This document shows positions 16,797-25,665 of a DNA stretch of 64,000 nt, piece by piece. The stretch comes from Vibrio spartinae. GTDB taxonomy: Bacteria; Pseudomonadota; Gammaproteobacteria; Enterobacterales; Vibrionaceae. The translations under genes and the position numbers were made by a program. The stretch lies in the NCBI RefSeq assembly GCF_024347135.1, contig NZ_AP024907.1, forward strand, positions 1,665,001 through 1,729,000. Direction: 5' to 3'. Every line of letters begins with the position of its first letter. The stretch's first letter is position 1. Under the pieces are notes generated by a model. That model saw nothing but the letters and a program-made list of their open reading frames with translations. It was not told where the DNA came from and did not search any database.

Positions 16797-17612
16797 TCAG
16801 CCTCCCATGTTCAGGGATGTCGCCCCTTTCATCCGCGCCAGTGCGAGACACAGCCATGTCACCGCACCCAATATCAGACTTAATGCAGCCGCCATGGCGA
16901 AATTGGCATTCAAGGTAAACTCCGTATAAATGGTCATTGGCAGCACATCGATGTCGGTTGCCAGTGAGAAGGCGGTGCCGAACGCACCCATCGATGTTGC
17001 AAAACAGATGGAGCCGGAAGAAATCAGACCGGGGGTTAAAGCCGGCAGGGTGATATCCCGCAGGATTTGCCAGCGACTGGCGCCCAGTGAGCGTCCGGCT
17101 TCAACCAGATGATGATCGAGTTTTTCGGCCGCGCCCATAACCGTCAGCACCACACGCGGAATCGAGAAATAGAGATAGCCGAGGAACAGCCCTGCCATCG
17201 TATAAGCAAATACCCAACGTCCCCCCGTCAGGGCGAGACTCATCTGAGCGATGATCCCTTGTCGGCCTGCCAGCATAATGACGAAAAAGCCAATCACGAC
17301 CCCCGGAAAGGCCAGCGGAAAACTCAGCATTGCAATCAGGAGTGATTTACCGCGAAACTGATAGCGGGTTAAAAACAGCCCGGAGATGGTCGCAATCACT
17401 AAACTGACGAAGGTCACAAGAGTCGACAGGACAATCGTCGAGAGCAGGCTGCGGTAGTAAATCGGTTGGGTGAAAATCGACCAGTAGGGCTGCCCAGTCC
17501 CATCTGCCAATGACAGCCAGATGAGCTTACCAACGGGCAGAAGAAAAAAAGCCAGACTGATAATCAATGCGGGCAGCAGTAACATCAGCCGTGAAAAATC
17601 GTGTTTCATCAT
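16797..17612 (-). CDS. ABC importer permease 1
   Basis: The frame is open to an ATG at 17663, but that start would put the hairpin at 17621-17640 and the upstream stop inside the gene; MMKHDFSRLML at 17612 gives a normal permease N-terminus. Six hydrophobic segments and an EAA loop (EAGRSLGASRWQILRDITLP) are visible. It pairs with the permease at 16008. Confidence 0.85.
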   Translation of the reverse strand: MMKHDFSRLMLLLPALIISLAFFLLPVGKLIWLSLADGTGQPYWSIFTQPIYYRSLLSTIVLSTLVTFVSLVIATISGLFLTRYQFRGKSLLIAMLSFPLAFPGVVIGFFVIMLAGRQGIIAQMSLALTGGRWVFAYTMAGLFLGYLYFSIPRVVLTVMGAAEKLDHHLVEAGRSLGASRWQILRDITLPALTPGLISSGSICFATSMGAFGTAFSLATDIDVLPMTIYTEFTLNANFAMAAALSLILGAVTWLCLALARMKGATSLNMGG

Positions 17613-17620
17613 AAGATGCA

Positions 17621-17640
17621 GGGTGGTGTTGCCACCACCC
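17621..17640 (-). promoter_or_regulatory. Intercistronic hairpin between binding-protein and permease genes
   Basis: GGGTGGTG and CACCACCC form an 8-bp stem. In many importer operons such hairpins protect the upstream binding-protein mRNA from decay so that it is made in excess; that role is inferred here. Confidence 0.5.
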
Positions 17641-17649
17641 GGCCTGTCA

Positions 17650-18654
17650 TTATTTAACTTCATTCAGATAACGTTGTGCAAAGGCGTTTTGTGCCTGTGA
17701 CATCTTGGCAAAATCGACAGCTTGTGCTCGTTGGTAGTCAGCATCCGGCAGGAATTTCGCGCGAGTGGCAGCATTCATTGCCGAAGGGATAACCGGACGA
17801 AGATAGGCATCAGCCCACAACCGTTGACCCGCATCAGAGAGGACAAAGTCGAGCACTTTGCGGCCATTCTCAGGGTGAGGTGAGTTTTTCACTTTACTCA
17901 TCACGTAAGGTACGACAATGGTGCCTTCTTTGGGGATCACAAACTCAACCGGGGCTTTATCGTTATATTTGGCACGATAGGCGTTAAAGTCATAGTCAAG
18001 CAGAATTGGGATCTCGCCTGAAACCACGCGAGCGTAAGAGGTTTGCTTGGGCACAATCGGGTGATTTTTACGCAGGGCTTGGAAATAGTGAATGGCCGGG
18101 GTGAAGTCATCCATATTGCCGCCCATCGCTTGGTTGATCGCCACTGCACTGGCATAACCGACAAACGCGCTGGTCGGGTCTAAATAACCGATCATTCCAC
18201 GGTATTCCGGTTTGAGTAAATCTTGCCATGACTGAGGCACCGGTGCGCCATCGAGGGCCGCTTTATTGACAAAAAAGCCCAAAGTGCCGGAATGAATTGC
18301 AAACCAGTAGCCTTGCGGATCTTTCAACCCTGCCGGGATTTTGTCCCAATTGTGTGGTTTATACGGTTCGACAACCCCTTTCTGAGCCGCGTGAATTCCA
18401 AAAGAGACACCGTAGTAGACCACATCTGCAACCGGGTTATCTTTTTCTGCGACGAGCTGAGACAGAGATTGTCCTGAGTTTTTGTTATCAATGGGGATAT
18501 TGATGCCTAATTTATCTTTAATCTGTTTTAACTGGCCGCCCCAGTTGGCCCATTCCGGGGGACAGTTATAACAAATGGCATCGGCCGCCTGCGCACTACC
18601 AGCAATCAGGCCGGTTGCCATCAGTGCCAAAGTAGCAATATGTTTTAATTTCAT
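17650..18654 (-). CDS. Periplasmic substrate-binding protein, iron/putrescine/phosphonate-type
   Basis: ATG 18654 is preferred because AGGA lies 8 bp before it; ATG 18663 overlaps the regulator stop (ATGA). A signal peptide (MKLKHIATLALMATGLIAGSAQA) precedes a type II binding-protein fold. The mature start contains Cys-Tyr-Asn-Cys (CYNCPPEW), and the motif SGTLGFFVNKAAL is typical of the AfuA/PotD/PhnS-like group. Ligand unknown. Confidence 0.85.
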   Translation of the reverse strand: MKLKHIATLALMATGLIAGSAQAADAICYNCPPEWANWGGQLKQIKDKLGINIPIDNKNSGQSLSQLVAEKDNPVADVVYYGVSFGIHAAQKGVVEPYKPHNWDKIPAGLKDPQGYWFAIHSGTLGFFVNKAALDGAPVPQSWQDLLKPEYRGMIGYLDPTSAFVGYASAVAINQAMGGNMDDFTPAIHYFQALRKNHPIVPKQTSYARVVSGEIPILLDYDFNAYRAKYNDKAPVEFVIPKEGTIVVPYVMSKVKNSPHPENGRKVLDFVLSDAGQRLWADAYLRPVIPSAMNAATRAKFLPDADYQRAQAVDFAKMSQAQNAFAQRYLNEVK

Positions 18655-18659
18655 AACAA

Positions 18660-19790
18660 TCATCCTATTGATTGAATTGATTCAAAGTGAGGTTTAACCG
18701 GAGCAACGGTCCCTGTAAGACTGAGCTCATAGGGCAGTTCTCGCTGTCGTGGTAAAGTGGTGTGGTGTTTCGAATTTAAAAGTAAATCAACGGCAAGATG
18801 TCCCATTTGCAGATGAGGAACCTTAACCGTTGCCAAAGCGGGGTAGGTGATTTGTCCGAGTGACATTCCGTCAAATCCCACCACGGAGGTTTCTTCCGGA
18901 ACGCGCGTCCCTGCATGGCGCAGGTGACGGATGAGTTTCAGCGCAATAAAATCATTGCTGCAAAACCAAGCACTCGGGGCATTGTTTAATAAAGAATTGT
19001 TTAGTGAGGCATTGTTTAACTGATCATTATTTAACTGATCATTATTTAACGGATCATTATTTAATGGATCATTGTTTAACGAAAAACTATGTACGCGTGA
19101 CTGTTCAAGGTCGGTAAACGGGGAGTTGGCCATCGGATCAATTTCCAATAACGTCAGCAGCCGAGCCTGTTTATCCTGAGAAATTCGTGCTTTGAAGCCT
19201 TCGTAACGCAATCGTGCCCGGTCAGAACGGTTGAACTGGCCTGCGACCATCCCGAGTTTTTGATGGCCGAGCCTGAGCAAATGATCCGCGACATCCCAGC
19301 CTGCTTGAAAATTGTTGACGTAAACTGTGGCATCATCAGCCGTGAACTGGTTGTGAACCAAACTCAGCGGGAAGTTAAATTCTTTCAGCAGCGACAAGGC
19401 TTGATTCTTCTCGATACTGGCGACGGTCAGAATGACACCACTGACGCGTTGACGAATGAAATCGACCACGGCCTGTTGTTCGCGCGCTTGCTGGTATTCG
19501 GTGTCGATAATGATGGTCGAGTAACCAAAGTGACGGGCTCTTTCTTGAATCCCTGCGACGATTTCAGCAAATACCGGGTTGAGTAAACTGGGGATCAGAA
19601 CACCAATGGTCGGGTTGTGGTTGAGTGCGACGCGAGTTGATTTCTGCTTCGGATGATAGCCGGTCAGGTGCACGACTTTCTCAATTCGCTCGCGAGTCTG
19701 ATGACATATCAGTCCATTGCCATTGAAGTAACGCGATATGGTTGCCGGAGATACATTGGCTAGTGCTGCAATATCTTTAATGTTCATCAT
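18660..19790 (-). CDS. LacI-family regulator with tandem-repeat insertion
   Basis: The N-terminal helix-turn-helix and hinge (MNIKDIAALANVSPATISRYF) are followed by a periplasmic-binding-like effector domain (GVLIPSLLNPVFAEIVAGIQ). Between about residues 237 and 272 it contains seven 5-residue units of the form LNNxx (LNNDPLNNDPLNNDQ...), encoded by 15-bp repeats at 18976-19080. The insertion stays in frame and lies just before WFCSNDFIALKLI, near the effector pocket. The gene is first in the importer operon and its stop overlaps the next start, so it probably regulates the operon and itself. Length is about 35 residues above the family norm because of the insertion. Confidence 0.9.
   Translation of the reverse strand: MMNIKDIAALANVSPATISRYFNGNGLICHQTRERIEKVVHLTGYHPKQKSTRVALNHNPTIGVLIPSLLNPVFAEIVAGIQERARHFGYSTIIIDTEYQQAREQQAVVDFIRQRVSGVILTVASIEKNQALSLLKEFNFPLSLVHNQFTADDATVYVNNFQAGWDVADHLLRLGHQKLGMVAGQFNRSDRARLRYEGFKARISQDKQARLLTLLEIDPMANSPFTDLEQSRVHSFSLNNDPLNNDPLNNDQLNNDQLNNASLNNSLLNNAPSAWFCSNDFIALKLIRHLRHAGTRVPEETSVVGFDGMSLGQITYPALATVKVPHLQMGHLAVDLLLNSKHHTTLPRQRELPYELSLTGTVAPVKPHFESIQSIG
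18976..19080 (-). repeat. Seven 15-bp tandem repeats inside the LacI-type gene
   Basis: Units of the type GATCATTATTTAACG start at 18976, 18991, 19006, 19021, 19036, 19051 and 19066. Units four and five are identical and the outer units are more diverged, as in slippage expansion. Each unit encodes five residues, so copy-number change would not shift the frame. Confidence 0.9.
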
Positions 19791-20054
19791 TTCCCTCCCA
19801 GGTACCGCAGCAAGGTTAGGAATAGCAGGTGACGTATTTATGACAGAAAAAACAGTGAATGCATTATTTTGGCGGTGTGTTTTTACCTTTTCGCTGCATT
19901 TTTTCTAAAAATAGCGGATGAAACATTCTCGTTTCATTGACAATTTATGACAGATACAGAAACTCATTACTGAGTTAAATATTATTTATAGTGTGATTCT
20001 GGTCACGTTTTTGGGAGGGGAATTGGTCGTCTATGGCGTGGCTATCCGCGCTCT

Positions 20055-20091
20055 CAATCTGACAGTCCCGGTATTGGTGACTGTCAGATTG
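20055..20091. terminator. 13-bp hairpin downstream of the bactofilin gene
   Basis: CAATCTGACAGTC pairs perfectly with GACTGTCAGATTG around an 11-base loop. No U-run follows on either strand, so it may be an mRNA end stabiliser or a factor-dependent stop rather than a classical terminator. Confidence 0.45.
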
Positions 20092-20123
20092 ATGTTGCAC
20101 CGGACATACAATGAGCACCTTCA

Positions 20124-20219
20124 ACAATGGTTACCTAAAACAATGGTTACCTAAAACCATCTTTACTTAAAACCATCTTTACTTAAAACAATGGTTACCT
20201 AAAATAATGTTTACCTAAA
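20124..20219. repeat. Six 16-bp tandem repeats
   Basis: Units of the type ACAATGGTTACCTAAA run from 20124 to 20219 in the order a, a, b, b, a, a', where b is ACCATCTTTACTTAAA. The pattern suggests duplication of two-unit blocks. They lie just past the bactofilin stop and are not in a gene. Confidence 0.85.
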
Positions 20220-20236
20220 ACAAAGAGGAGGCTTGA

Positions 20237-20692
20237 TTAGGATGACGCGCCTTGCTGTGCTTTTTTGGTTTGTGACGCTTTCGTTGATGCGGTTAAAGTG
20301 TCAGTTGTTTTAGCTTCCTGAAAATCGACGACTTGTTGCTCCGGAGCCGGTTTGGTCACGCCATTGAAGCGTCCGCCTTGTTCAATGCTGATATCGTCGG
20401 TATAGAGTGTGCCATCGACACGACCTTTACTTAAGATTTCAACGCGAGTGGCATAGCAGGTACCGTTGAAACAACCGTTGACGATGATGTGCTCGGCATA
20501 AATTTCACCACTTGCAGAGCCGGATTCACTGATAATGAGCGTTTTATCTGTCTGGATCTGGCCTTCAATCTTACCATCCACCTGCATATTGCTTTCTACT
20601 CTGAACTGGCCATTAATGGCACAGCCTTCAGCGATGAGAGTTGTAACTGAGCACTGACTCTTTGCTCGACGTTGTTTATTAAAGATTCCCAT
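20237..20692 (-). CDS. Bactofilin (CcmA-like polymer protein)
   Basis: The 151-residue protein has the bactofilin core (about 15-115): repeated beta-helix rungs such as GQFRVESNMQVDGKIEGQIQ and GEIYAEHIIVNGCFNG, with a charged, Thr/Lys-rich C-terminal tail. Bactofilins form nucleotide-free filaments at the membrane and place cell-wall enzymes. It overlaps the M23 peptidase gene by 97 bp, and the pair matches the Csd1-CcmA type of cell-shape module known in other bacteria. Confidence 0.9.
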   Translation of the reverse strand: MGIFNKQRRAKSQCSVTTLIAEGCAINGQFRVESNMQVDGKIEGQIQTDKTLIISESGSASGEIYAEHIIVNGCFNGTCYATRVEILSKGRVDGTLYTDDISIEQGGRFNGVTKPAPEQQVVDFQEAKTTDTLTASTKASQTKKAQQGASS

Positions 20693-21549
20693 CTTACTCC
20701 TCCAACTTTTGTAAATATCGTATCAAAATTATTAATTCCCCAGTTCACAAAGGGTTTGGGATTTAACGAACGGCCAACAAAGCGAATTTCATAATGTAGG
20801 TGTGGCCCGGTACTCAATCCAGAATTACCCACGTAACCGATGAGATCGCCTTTACTAACGAATTCACCCATTTTGACAGCAAATTTGTTCATATGAGAAT
20901 AAGAGCTGGAAAATCCGAATGAATGTCTCAATCTTAGATAATTTCCAGAGCCTTTGACCAGACTAGGACGCACAACTTCGACCACGCCGTCGGCTGGCGC
21001 GTAAATTTTCGTGCCTTTTGGTGCGGAAAAATCCTGACCGCGATGGAATTCACTCTTTCCGGTCACCGGATTAATCCGGCGCCCATAATCGGAAGACATT
21101 CTGTATTTGAGAACCGGGAAGCCATTCGGGATCTGATTCAGCAGCACCATACGAACAGAAGAGGTGATCGCAGCGGTATCCAATCGGGATTCAATGGTGG
21201 CGTCGTCGGAGTCACTGACACCGAGCACTTTTTCCAAATCACCCAAGCGATCCGAGACCGTCTGCATTTTTTCTTCACGATCAAGCAGCTCACTCTGCAA
21301 GCCGACCTTTAGTTTTTTGAGTGATGCGACATCTTCAGAGAGTGACATCGACTGATTTTCCAGTTCTCTTTGCTTTGATTTAGCAAAATCCACTTCGTGC
21401 ATCAGATAATAAATGATACCGGCTGTACCAATAATGGCTGCCATTAGGATATAACCAGCACTCTTGATAAATTTCTGATACCAACGGCCGACATGGAAAT
21501 GATGTGTCCCGTTGATAGAAGATACTGATATAACGAGGTTCTCTTTCAT
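20596..21549 (-). CDS. M23-family peptidoglycan endopeptidase, membrane anchored
   Basis: The 317-residue protein has a membrane segment at about residues 33-50 (YILMAAIIGTAGIIYYLM), a coiled coil (about 55-115) and a C-terminal LytM domain with the zinc motifs HRGQDF and HLHYE. It likely cuts peptide cross-links of peptidoglycan on the periplasmic side. Its 3' end runs 97 bp into the bactofilin gene in another frame, so expression is tightly coupled. The last 50 residues extend past the LytM domain and lie mostly in the overlap. Confidence 0.9.
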   Translation of the reverse strand: MKENLVISVSSINGTHHFHVGRWYQKFIKSAGYILMAAIIGTAGIIYYLMHEVDFAKSKQRELENQSMSLSEDVASLKKLKVGLQSELLDREEKMQTVSDRLGDLEKVLGVSDSDDATIESRLDTAAITSSVRMVLLNQIPNGFPVLKYRMSSDYGRRINPVTGKSEFHRGQDFSAPKGTKIYAPADGVVEVVRPSLVKGSGNYLRLRHSFGFSSSYSHMNKFAVKMGEFVSKGDLIGYVGNSGLSTGPHLHYEIRFVGRSLNPKPFVNWGINNFDTIFTKVGGVRWESLINNVEQRVSAQLQLSSLKAVPLMASSE

Positions 21550-21735
21550 ACATCATCAGCATTCGTAAATACAATGTCAGGATTCTATCAGTTTTCTGTC
21601 AATGATTGAATTTTCATCAGTGATCTTGAGTGGAAAACTGCAATATTGTATATCTTTCGCTTAAACGGTATGCAGAAGCACCGACATGCATATGTCTAGT
21701 CGGTGCGAGTCTCACTCAAAAATAATTGGTTTTGA

Positions 21736-22591
21736 TTACTGAGGGGATTTCAGTGCGATAGTTGGTGAATCGCCTGACTCAATGCAGCATCCCGATGGTG
21801 GCTGAGATCGGCCAGTGTAAAAGGCACCGTCGGTATATCTGGTTGTATTCCAGACGATACGTTCCGCACCATATAAAGTATCTGCTGAGCTGCCATTGAT
21901 GACTCGTACACTGCCGGAATCCATCATTTGTTGTTGAGTCAGGGAGACTTGCGCCAGGCTGTTGGCAATATAGGTATCGAAGTCGCTGATTGCGGTTTGA
22001 TTGAGAAAGCCTTGTTGCAGTGTTCGTAACACGCCTTTCGGTGGGGCGGGAGAATACTCTTCATCACCATCAGTCAGAGAGACATGATCATCGGAAAAGC
22101 CACTGAGCGACATTTTGATCACCGCGAGTAGTTCACTGTCGGTCATGTCGGTACTCAAATTCGCTGCTGCTTGCTGATAGACCTCATCCCAGTCGATGCC
22201 GCGTTCCTGAAAGAAAGCATTATAGTCATGCATAGTCGCCCAGAAAAAACGATAGACTTCAAGGGGAGATGTCTGCGTATCGAAATAATTGCCCGGGTTG
22301 GCACATGGCGGGTAATGCGGACAGGCGTTCAAATTGCTGCACAAAAGGACGTGCTATTTGGTGCGACGTCAGGTTCATGCCGTCATCAGAGAGCGTCGCA
22401 TTGGGAAAGTAGGTGGCTTGCATGGCTACTTTTGTCATGGTTTCTGCCAGCACACAGCCCTCACTGTTAAATTGATAGATTTTACTTTCAGTATCGTTCA
22501 ACTGATAAATGTCACCGTATCCCGTATGTTTCCACAATCCATCAAAATACAGGATATTGGGATACTCAATGGTTATATTGGTGTGCTCCAC
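21736..22591 (-). pseudogene. Decayed S41-family (tricorn-like) peptidase
   Basis: Three reading-frame pieces belong together. The first (22591 down to about 22310) encodes an N-terminal domain to QQFERLSALP. After a frameshift, the frame ending at 21736 continues with RFFWATMHDYNAFFQERGIDWDEVYQQ, a typical S41 N-terminal motif. Near the end, a third frame reads PDIPTVPFTLADLSHHRDAALSQA, which resembles the C-terminus of S41 enzymes. The catalytic Ser/Lys region between is missing. No signal peptide remains. It is a degraded gene with at least two frame changes and an internal deletion. Confidence 0.7.
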
Positions 22592-22760
22592 TCTTTGGTG
22601 GATTGATGGCTGTTGTTTGCAGTCGACTACTTATCCCGGGAAACGATACCACCTCACTGGAATATAGTGATAGGCTATCTCGATGAAGCCTGTTCTCTAT
22701 TTATAATCTATTTGAGGAATAACTGAACGACTATAACAATAGTTATATAAATATTTAAAA

Positions 22761-23253
22761 TTAATAATTTACTTTCTGACTTCGTCTTTCTAATATGATG
22801 ACATCACGCCATTTGCCATCCATTTCACCCACTTTTTCGCGATGCCCGACTTTCCTGAATCCTTGATTATGGTGTAATCGGAGACTTGCTAAGTTTTCAG
22901 GAAATATGCCTGATAGTAAAGTCCAGTAGCCTGCTTTTTCTGATTCGTTGATTACTGTGGACAAGAGTTGTTTACCTACCCCGAGTTGATGGTGTTGAGG
23001 GCTGACATAGATACTTATTTCAGCAACACCCCGATAAGCATGGCGGCTGGAGTATGGGGACAACGCAACCGATGACTTGATCATCTATACAGGCGACATA
23101 ACGGCAAATATCTATATGGTCCTTGTCCCATTCACTCCACTCCGGTGCGGAGGTCTGAAATGTGGCATTGCCACTATCGATACCAGCTTGGTAAATCGTT
23201 TTGACAGCATTCCAATCCTTCTCCTGCATCGGTATTACATTTATTCCTGACAT
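22761..23253 (-). pseudogene. GNAT N-acetyltransferase, frameshifted
   Basis: The 5' part (23253 down to about 23075) encodes MSGINVIPMQEKDWNAVKTIYQAGI..., as in phosphinothricin-type acetyltransferases, to DDQVIG. The rest continues in another frame: VALSPYSSRHAYRGVAEISIYV, then the acetyl-CoA loop HHQLGVGKQLL and GFRKVGHREKVG. One frameshift near 23070 separates the halves. If it is a sequencing error, the gene is a normal antibiotic- or amino-acid-type acetyltransferase. Confidence 0.75.
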
Positions 23254-23468
23254 TCGACTATCCTATAGAAATTAATTTTTAATTAATAAAAAGACTAGTC
23301 TGAAAATATCATTACATGGTATGACTCGCAACGATCTATTTCGCTATGTAATTTGAATTACATATACAAAAATGTTTACGGAAATTATTATTGCAACTTT
23401 TACCGTAAACGAAATCAGTTGTCTTTTGTATGTATGGGAAATCGCTTGTTCAACTTATTTTAGTTCCA

Positions 23469-24506
23469 TCAGAGCATCGTCGACCATAAATTTTGTAATT
23501 CTTGCTCATCAAATGCATTCACATTATCTAGCTCTTGTGAAAAGAAAGTCTTGGCGTGCGGATTGTTGGGATGCCATCTGGTGTAGGACGCCATATCGGG
23601 ATGATATATTGCGAGTGTTTTTTTCTTCAACCCGGTTGCGATATGTACAGTTGCTGTATCGACAGATACGATAATATCACTCATATCAATATGTGTTGCC
23701 ACATCATCAATTGAGGCACATTGCTCATCACAGAAAACGTCATCATTAAATTTATAACAAATACGGTTGACTAAATCAGAAGTGCTTGGTGAAGAAGATA
23801 AGAATACAGAATATCCGTTGTGTGCCAAGATTGGAATAATTCTACAGATTGTTTCTTCATTCATACTTTTTGACTTATTACTACCAAAGGGATTGAAAAA
23901 TACCACTTTTCTACTTTTGAATTGTGGTGCCATTCGCTCCCGGCAACAAGCCGATAATGGAATGATGTAAGAATTATCATATTTCGTGATATTAAATGAT
24001 GATAATAAACTATTAAATCTTTCAACATAGTGACCATCATTTTTGAGACGAAGGTTATACATTTTTACATCAGGTAATATCCCGGCATTTGACTCGGCTG
24101 ATATCATTCTCAAAAGAAATAGATCTTTCATTCTTACGATATCTTGCGCATTGATAGCAATGTCAATTTTTCCTAAGCCCTTGGTTAATTTAAATATTTC
24201 AAAATATGAAGGGCGTTTTTTTAATGCATAGACGTTATCAACGAATTCCATTTTCTGATAAAAATCATAGGTGTTTTTTGAAGAAATAACTTTGATGACT
24301 GAGTTTGGAATATTTTCTTTGATGGCTTTCATTGCAAATGACGATATAACTGAATCACCATACTTAGAGTCATTTCGAATGAATAAAAAATTTTTCACAT
24401 GATTACGGTTGAAATCTTTTTTACGAATATCAAAAATTATTTTCCCTAGCCAGAATCTAAAGTCATCTCTAAATAACTGGAACTTTGATATCAAGCCTTT
24501 ACTCAT
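23469..24506 (-). CDS. Glycosyltransferase family 9 (heptosyltransferase-like)
   Basis: The 345-residue cytoplasmic protein has the two GT9 halves: LFIRNDSKYGDSVISSFAMK at the start and FNPFGSNKSKSMNEE plus DTATVHIATGLKKKTLAIY in the donor-binding half. GT9 enzymes add heptose or related sugars to lipopolysaccharide core. The gene is AT-rich, stands alone between decayed genes and is not near other LPS genes, so horizontal acquisition is likely. The acceptor is unknown. Confidence 0.8.
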   Translation of the reverse strand: MSKGLISKFQLFRDDFRFWLGKIIFDIRKKDFNRNHVKNFLFIRNDSKYGDSVISSFAMKAIKENIPNSVIKVISSKNTYDFYQKMEFVDNVYALKKRPSYFEIFKLTKGLGKIDIAINAQDIVRMKDLFLLRMISAESNAGILPDVKMYNLRLKNDGHYVERFNSLLSSFNITKYDNSYIIPLSACCRERMAPQFKSRKVVFFNPFGSNKSKSMNEETICRIIPILAHNGYSVFLSSSPSTSDLVNRICYKFNDDVFCDEQCASIDDVATHIDMSDIIVSVDTATVHIATGLKKKTLAIYHPDMASYTRWHPNNPHAKTFFSQELDNVNAFDEQELQNLWSTML

Positions 24507-25003
24507 TAAATATCACCATCATACAGTTTAAATTACCTTTGCTTCAAATTTGTTCTATATCGTTATTTAAATGTACAACATATAGCAAACAGGTATATGT
24601 TGATGAAGCAAGACTCCATTGCTTACGTATATAACGCTGTGATTTACGCAAAACACATAGCAAAATACCTTCTGATCATATCAGAATGGTCTGTTGATAG
24701 TGAAGCTATTTATGTGTCAATCTTCGGACAGGTTTGTGTGGTCCTGATTAGGGACATCTTATTCTCAGGCATCCGCTTCGTGTCGCGTCATTACATTCAA
24801 TCTGGCAGTCTTATGATGTCTTGAGTCTCTTGTCGATTGTTCGGGCATTTGAGGTAACTTTGGTCGTCAACCGATAGTCTGTACGATGGATTGGTTGAAA
24901 AACCAATTCTTTAGCAACAAATCGTATGAGAAACTATCGACTTCGGCATTGTTCGATTAAGATAGCGGATGATTTGTTGATACATACATTGAAGGATTCA
25001 TCG
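24507..25003. other. Intergenic region without a convincing gene
   Basis: The divergent promoters of the GT9 gene and the DUF134 gene should lie here. A small inverted repeat ATTGGTT/AACCAAT occurs at 24890-24907. A 75-codon frame at 24597 lacks a ribosome binding site and family features and is not called. Confidence 0.4.
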
Positions 25004-25279
25004 ATGGGGCGGAATAAAATTCCTCGTGTTATTTGTGGTAAACCTGCGGATAGTTGTTTCAAACCGAACGGCATTCCGATGAGCCAGCTTGAGCATCTTG
25101 AGTTAGCTGCCGACGAATTTGAAGCACTGCGCTTGGTTGACTTACAAGGCATGCATCAGCAGGATGCGGCCGTCGCAATGGGGGTCTCCCGACAAACGTT
25201 GGCAAATTTGGTCAAGGCTGCCCGTTTTAAAGTCGCGGACTGTTTAGTCAATGGTAAAGCATTAATGATGAGCCATTAA
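25004..25279 (+). CDS. DUF134 helix-turn-helix protein
   Basis: ATG 25004 is chosen because GAAGGA sits 7 bp upstream; a longer frame begins at 24926. The 91-residue product starts MGRNKIPRVICGKP and has a sigma-70 region-4-like helix-turn-helix (DAAVAMGVSRQTLANLVKAA). DUF134 genes often neighbour NifX/NifB-type metal-cofactor proteins, and one follows here at 25666. It may regulate that gene; the palindromes at 25484 and 25513 are candidate sites. Confidence 0.85.
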   Translation: MGRNKIPRVICGKPADSCFKPNGIPMSQLEHLELAADEFEALRLVDLQGMHQQDAAVAMGVSRQTLANLVKAARFKVADCLVNGKALMMSH

Positions 25280-25665
25280 ATTATCCTCCTTTCTATTTTC
25301 TGATCGCCCGCTTTGCTGACAAACAACCTGGCATGCATCATCAACGGTATGTCCGGTTATTTGTATCCGTGATTAACCTGTCTTCTCTGGTTTTTCGATA
25401 CATCGCTCAAATCCGTCTGTTGCACCATCCTGTTGTACCATCCTGTGGCGCGTTATCCGGCACTCTTTGAATATTTATAATTTGCATATGCCAAAAAATA
25501 GGACTATAAATAGCATATGCTAATTAATTGAGGTGCAAATCCTCACTCTGTCGATGATAGGACAGCACTGGTGAGCACCGTTTTTATCTCGATCAAACGC
25601 TTATTTCGACCAAACTCATTTTGTCGGCTGGGTTTGATCAACACTCAGTACAGGAGTTATTTCTG
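25280..25665 (+). promoter_or_regulatory. Regulatory leader before the NifX-like gene
   Basis: Two copies of the palindrome GCATATGC stand at 25484-25491 and 25513-25520, with centres 29 bp apart, close to three helical turns. Downstream, GGTGC (25532) can pair with GCACC (25575) around an inner CTGTC/GACAG stem, followed by TTTTT at 25581, which looks like an attenuator or terminator. The first part (25280-25480) shows nothing recognisable. Confidence 0.45.

Larger units (their letters stand above)
19791..20236. other. Intergenic region with inverted repeats and tandem repeats
   Basis: This holds the promoter region of the LacI-headed operon and the 3' end of the bactofilin transcript. Inverted repeats ATGAAAC-ATTCTC-GTTTCAT (19918-19937) and AACTCA-TTAC-TGAGTT (19961-19976) could be regulator sites; neither has the CG centre common in LacI-family operators. 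A hairpin and a tandem-repeat tract are listed separately. No gene is seen. Confidence 0.5.

Noticed and set aside
24597..24824. 75-codon plus-strand frame in the GT9-DUF134 gap
   Set aside because: It has no ribosome binding site, no recognisable domain and odd composition; probably chance.
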